This document shows positions 6,268-9,681 of a stretch of 9,681 nt of DNA, piece after piece. The stretch is from NCBI GenBank assembly GCA_902783295.1, contig CACZQT010000319.1, forward strand, positions 1 through 9,681, in the 5' to 3' direction. The position numbers were made by a program, and so were the translations under genes. The DNA is from an uncultured Lachnospiraceae bacterium. Lineage in GTDB: Bacteria; Bacillota; Clostridia; Lachnospirales; Lachnospiraceae. The notes under the pieces are model-generated. The model did not search any database and had not been told where the DNA came from. It saw only the letters and a program-made list of their open reading frames with translations. Every line of letters begins with the position of its first letter. Position 1 is the stretch's first letter.

Positions 6268-6296
6268 ATCATATCTCAAAATTTCTCCTGAATCAA
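6268..6296 (-). promoter_or_regulatory. Sigma-70-type promoter upstream of hisH
   Basis: On the minus strand TTGATT (6296-6291, 4 of 6 consensus) and TATGAT (6273-6268, 5 of 6) are separated by exactly 17 bp. The expected start near 6261 leaves a leader of about 59 nt. It lies in the 179-bp gap after the ribonuclease gene, in which I find no convincing terminator, so hisH may be served both by this promoter and by read-through. Confidence 0.6.
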
Positions 6297-6381
6297 TCAT
6301 TTCCTTCCAGGAAGCCGTCACCTTTTTGCTGCTGTTTAAAGGCTCAGTTCCGGCTTTTCTTTTCAACGAAGCTGCCAATCA

Positions 6382-7551
6382 TCATTCTTTTTTTGTTTCT
6401 CCACGCAGCTGCTCATGAAGAGGTTTTCTGACTTTTTTCCGTGTCACTTCCACAATGCCCAGAGCTGTCATATCCACCACTCTTGCATGGCAGGGATCCC
6501 CTGCAAGTTCACGGGAAAAGGTTTCCAGGAGTGTATCTTTTGATTCCTGCTGCTCCATATCAATAAAATCCACCAGGATCATGCCGGAAAGGTTCCTCAG
6601 CCGGAGCTGAAAAGCGATTTCACGTGCCGCTTCCAGATTTGTCAGAAGCAGGGTTCCCTCCTTCTGTTTACGCCCCTCATATTTCCCTGTATTGACATCA
6701 ATCACAGTCATGGCTTCTGTGTAATCGATGACCAGAGAACCGCCGGATTTCAGCCAGACATAACGGCTCAGCGCTTTCTCCAGGAAATGATCCAGACGGT
6801 ACAGTTTTTCCAGCGGGTAGGAATCCCGGTACAGCCGCAGACCTGTCTGAGGAGCCAGCTTTTTTATTCCTTCCGGTCCAGAAAGATCCTCCCACAGGTC
6901 CGGCTGATCGGTAACAACTTCTTCCAGGTCATCTCTGGCCGCATCACGGATTACTTCTTTCCAGGCGGGGAGACTTTCATACAGGCACGAAAACACGGTG
7001 CGGTGATGAACCTTCTCCAGGATTTCTTTGTATACAGCTGACAACTGTTCCGCTTCTGCCAGAATCTCCTCCGGCTCTGCTGTCTCAGCGTTGGTTCTGA
7101 CAATAAAACCAATATCTTCTCTCTCCGAGACATTCTGCAGAAGATTCTTTAAAGCTTCTCTTCTGTCCGGATGCAGAATCCGGGAGGACAGGGCTGTCCT
7201 TTTTCTGTCGGAAACAAGTACCAGTGTACGCCCTGCCAGACTCAGCCTTCGGGAAACCACGGGATCTTTGGTCTTCTGTGCTTCTTTTTCTACAACTACC
7301 GGAAGAATATCTCCTGCATGAATCGTCTTCAGTTCCTCCTGATTCATCGGGAGGAAGCACAGAATTCCCGGTTTCACCTCCACAAAGGCAGCCTGCAGGT
7401 TTTTTATGACATCCTTTACTCTGCCCAGATAAATGTCACCGATTCTGAGCGAAGGGGCTTCTTCCTCAAATAACAGTTCCGTAACGTGAGATCCGTCCCA
7501 GGATGCTGCCAGGATACGGCCTTCCTTACGGGTAATCAGATATTTACTCAT
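6382..7551 (-). CDS. rng: Ribonuclease E/G family endoribonuclease, short form
   Basis: A 389-residue endoribonuclease expected to cut single-stranded A/U-rich RNA in rRNA maturation and mRNA turnover. Residues about 36-115 form the S1 RNA-binding domain (IGDIYLGRVKDV, then AAFVEV). The DNase-I-like catalytic domain has the two magnesium-binding aspartates at D285 (VIDVNTGKYEG) and D328 (ILVDFIDM), matching D303 and D346 of E. coli RNase E. The protein stops soon after the TRKKVRKPL segment, so the CPxC zinc-link that joins dimers in E. coli RNase E/G is missing. I checked the other two frames after the A7 tract near the stop and found no such motif, so a recent frameshift is unlikely; the short form may be usual in the lineage. 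Its ATG overlaps the DUF2344 stop codon by 4 bp, indicating translational coupling. Confidence 0.9.
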   Translation of the reverse strand: MSKYLITRKEGRILAASWDGSHVTELLFEEEAPSLRIGDIYLGRVKDVIKNLQAAFVEVKPGILCFLPMNQEELKTIHAGDILPVVVEKEAQKTKDPVVSRRLSLAGRTLVLVSDRKRTALSSRILHPDRREALKNLLQNVSEREDIGFIVRTNAETAEPEEILAEAEQLSAVYKEILEKVHHRTVFSCLYESLPAWKEVIRDAARDDLEEVVTDQPDLWEDLSGPEGIKKLAPQTGLRLYRDSYPLEKLYRLDHFLEKALSRYVWLKSGGSLVIDYTEAMTVIDVNTGKYEGRKQKEGTLLLTNLEAAREIAFQLRLRNLSGMILVDFIDMEQQESKDTLLETFSRELAGDPCHARVVDMTALGIVEVTRKKVRKPLHEQLRGETKKE

Positions 7552-8279
7552 TGGATGTCTTCCCCCAGATCTCCCAGGGAGATACCGTCAGCGGTCAGCA
7601 GGTCCATCCGGCAGATAGACAGCCAGCTCTCTCTGGCCGGTGCCTCGCCTTCCGGAAAAAGGGAGATGCCGCAGAACTCCAGGAAAGCTGACATAACCGT
7701 TTCCGGTTTACAGTTGGATTCCGAGCCTGCCGAAAGCCGCATGATAAATTCTTCCGTTTCCGGGACAAATTCAAACCGGTGGATCCAGGGACGGATATCT
7801 GTTTCTTCTTCCCGGTGTTTGGTCTTCCGCCACGTCAGAATTTCGGGACATTCCAGAAAGTGAACTGCCTTTTCTGCCATCTCCGATGCAGAGAAATCTG
7901 CTTTTTCTGAAATCAGTTTTACCCTGTAGTCCGCCAGTCCCACCAGAGCCATGGCACTGTTTCCTTTTTTACCTTCCACTTCCGGAAGACGGCGGAACTG
8001 TGTCACGCGGATGCCCGGGACCATCTCCCTGTTCAGACGTTCTGTCATTTCACGGCTGTTTTCTGACACCTCCACCTCTGTGTCCAGATATTCTCCCCGG
8101 GAGCGCAGTCCCACGCTTAGCGGAGAAGCAAAAGACATTACAGGATGAGGGTGAAACCCCTCTGTAAAACGCACCTGGACTCCTGCCCGCTGAAAGGCTT
8201 TATGAAAGAAACGCATGACGTCCAGGTGTCCCACAAAACGCAGGCCGCCATCCTTCTCAAACCGTACCCGTATTTTCAT
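7548..8279 (-). CDS. DUF2344 / TIGR03936 radical-SAM-linked protein
   Basis: A 243-residue protein of unknown function that is usually encoded next to, or fused with, TIGR03960 radical SAM proteins. The family signature is clear at the N terminus: KDGGLRFVGHLDVMRFFHKA (9-28), then FTEGFHPHPVMSFASPL (38-54) and GEYLDTEV (62-69). An in-frame start exists 10 codons upstream (8309), but the ATG at 8279-8277 is preferred because an AGAGGAAA ribosome binding site lies directly before it and the protein then begins MKIRVRFEK like its relatives. With this start it overlaps the radical SAM gene by 23 bp, and its stop overlaps the RNase start by 4 bp. The three genes therefore look co-translated. The link to a ribonuclease suggests an RNA- or ribosome-related role, but this is not established. 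Confidence 0.88.
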   Translation of the reverse strand: MKIRVRFEKDGGLRFVGHLDVMRFFHKAFQRAGVQVRFTEGFHPHPVMSFASPLSVGLRSRGEYLDTEVEVSENSREMTERLNREMVPGIRVTQFRRLPEVEGKKGNSAMALVGLADYRVKLISEKADFSASEMAEKAVHFLECPEILTWRKTKHREEETDIRPWIHRFEFVPETEEFIMRLSAGSESNCKPETVMSAFLEFCGISLFPEGEAPARESWLSICRMDLLTADGISLGDLGEDIQ

Positions 8280-9681
8280 GGTTTCCTCTTTCCTTTCGTT
8301 CTTCCACACAGATTCCTGTTCCGAAAACCGCAGCCCCGCATCCTGAGCAGGCTTCCCGGCAGTTTGGCGTGGTTTTCTCTTCCATGGCCTTTTCCCACTC
8401 TCTTCTTAGAAAGCGCTTTGTAACGCCTATATCGATAAAATCCCAGGGGAAAATTTCGTCTGCGGATCGTTCTCTCAGGGTGTAGAAATCCGGATCAATA
8501 CCGCAGCCCTCAAAGGCCTGCATCCACCTGTCGTAGTGGAAATACTCCGACCAGGCGTCAAACACACAGCCGTTCCGGTATGCAGCCTCGATTGCGTCTG
8601 CCACCCTCCGGTCTCCCCGGGCAAGGATACCTTCCAGGATGGTCACATCTGCGTCATGATACTGGAAATGCAGGCAGCGGTGATTTCTCTGCTCCCGGAA
8701 GTTATCCTTCACCAGATGAGCCCGGCGCAGATATTCTTCCATCGGCTCCATTTTTGCCCACTGAAAAGGAGTAAAAGGTTTCGGGACGAAAAAGGAAGCG
8801 CTGGCTGTCAGGGAAATCTTTCCCTGCCTTTTTTCCTTTGGAACCTCGTCAAAAAAGCGTTCACTGATCCGCTCCGACAGTTCCGCAATCCCAAGCATGT
8901 CCTCTTCCCTCTCCGTAGGAAGCCCCAGCATGAAATACAGTTTGACCTTATTCCAGCCTCCGCGGAAAGCTTCCGCAGCTCCTTCCATGATCTCCTCTTC
9001 GGTGAGCCCCTTGTTGATCACATCACGCATGCGCTGTGTTCCGGCCTCCGGAGCAAAAGTGATGCTGCTCTTTTTAATATCCTGCACCTTCCGCAGGGCA
9101 TCCAGGGAAAATGCATCAATCCGCAGCGAAGGCAGGGAAATATTTACATGCCTTCTGCTGCATTCGTCAATCATACCTTCGATCAGTTCCCTGATTCCGG
9201 TATAATCGCTGGAGCTTAAGGAACTTAATGATATTTCCTCATGACCTGTGGCATCCAGCATTTTTCTTGCCAGTTCCTTCAGATACGAAAGGCTTCTTTC
9301 GCGTACAGGGCGGTATACCATACCCGCCTGGCAGAACCGGCAGCCCCGTATACAGCCCCGCTGGATCTCCATCACAACGCGGTCCTGAATCGATTTGATA
9401 AAAGGAATCACAGGAGCTTCCGGGTAGTATGTATGCGACAGATCGCGTACGATTTCTTTTCGGACAACGGCCGGAACTCCTTCGGCGCTCGGGGAAAAAG
9501 AAGAAATGGTTCCGTCTTCATGATAAGTGACATTATACAGCGAGGGTACATAAATCCCCGGTATCCTGGCAGCAGCCCGCAGGAAATCCTGCCGGGAACC
9601 TCCCCGGTCCCTGTTTTCCCGCCACGCATATACCAGGGGAATCAGGCTGGTTTCCCCTTCTCCGATATAAAAGAGGTCGAA
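8257..9681 (-). CDS. B12-binding radical SAM protein, TIGR03960 type (5' end beyond the right edge)
   Basis: The frame is open from the window edge to the TGA at 8259-8257, giving 474 residues; family members are around 600, so the start and most of the cobalamin-binding domain are missing. The visible part begins FDLFYIGEGETSL, the end of the B12-binding fold. The radical SAM cluster motif CIRGCRFC (window residues 110, 114 and 117 are the three Cys) should bind a 4Fe-4S cluster and S-adenosylmethionine. The C terminus carries a Cys-rich NCREACSGCG motif typical of the family. A GTG at 9411 (PEAPVIPF) could be mistaken for a start, but coding similarity continues upstream. No substrate is known. 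It overlaps the DUF2344 gene by 23 bp, consistent with a fixed partnership. Confidence 0.92.
   Translation of the reverse strand, partial: FDLFYIGEGETSLIPLVYAWRENRDRGGSRQDFLRAAARIPGIYVPSLYNVTYHEDGTISSFSPSAEGVPAVVRKEIVRDLSHTYYPEAPVIPFIKSIQDRVVMEIQRGCIRGCRFCQAGMVYRPVRERSLSYLKELARKMLDATGHEEISLSSLSSSDYTGIRELIEGMIDECSRRHVNISLPSLRIDAFSLDALRKVQDIKKSSITFAPEAGTQRMRDVINKGLTEEEIMEGAAEAFRGGWNKVKLYFMLGLPTEREEDMLGIAELSERISERFFDEVPKEKRQGKISLTASASFFVPKPFTPFQWAKMEPMEEYLRRAHLVKDNFREQRNHRCLHFQYHDADVTILEGILARGDRRVADAIEAAYRNGCVFDAWSEYFHYDRWMQAFEGCGIDPDFYTLRERSADEIFPWDFIDIGVTKRFLRREWEKAMEEKTTPNCREACSGCGAAVFGTGICVEERKERGNHENTGTV

Noticed and set aside
6312..6356. AAGCCG/CGGCTT inverted repeat with nearby T-runs after the ribonuclease gene
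   Set aside because: The loop would be about 33 nt with a 6-bp stem, so it is not a convincing terminator on either strand.
6203..6381. Possible T-box or His-codon attenuator controlling hisH
   Set aside because: The leader is too short for a T-box, lacks recognisable T-box motifs, and has no run of His codons.
8280..8309. Ten-codon N-terminal extension of the DUF2344 gene starting at 8309
   Set aside because: The ATG at 8279 has the better ribosome binding site and gives the family-typical N terminus.

Overview
This window looks like chromosomal DNA of an anaerobic Clostridia species, probably Lachnospiraceae or a close relative. The evidence is the order B12-binding radical SAM protein, DUF2344 protein, RNase E/G, which is a conserved clostridial neighbourhood, together with strong AAGGAGG ribosome binding sites and mid-range base composition. 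The taxonomic call is an inference. All nine genes lie on the minus strand, so transcription runs from high to low coordinates. I see no rRNA, tRNA, insertion sequence, CRISPR array or phage gene.

Region A (9681 to 6382) is a tightly coupled block. It holds a TIGR03960-type B12-binding radical SAM protein, cut by the right edge, which overlaps by 23 bp the gene for its usual partner, a DUF2344/TIGR03936 protein. That gene overlaps by 4 bp a short RNase E/G-type ribonuclease without the usual zinc-link cysteines. The ribosomal protein genes (rplU, rpmA) that often follow this block are absent here.

Region B (6296 to 2995) starts at a good promoter and a leader stem-loop. It then reads hisH (GTG start), hisF, ung and a membrane-anchored zinc amidase, with gaps of 39 to 67 bp, so it may be one transcript. 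HisH and HisF together form imidazole glycerol phosphate synthase of histidine and purine-precursor metabolism. Ung repairs uracil in DNA. The amidase is expected to cut peptidoglycan outside the membrane.

Region C (2969 to 1) differs in character. It carries a xylose-isomerase-like TIM-barrel enzyme, a CoA-acylating aldehyde dehydrogenase of the sulfoacetaldehyde dehydrogenase (SauS) type, and the first 26 codons of a thiamine-pyrophosphate enzyme. The first two genes each have a near-consensus sigma-70 promoter, a structured leader, a strong ribosome binding site and strict codon choice, which suggests high or inducible expression. A plausible reading, not proved here, is a catabolic route in which the TPP enzyme makes an aldehyde from a 2-oxoacid, the dehydrogenase turns it into an acyl-CoA, and the TIM-barrel enzyme supplies the precursor. 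This is the part most likely to hold something undescribed.
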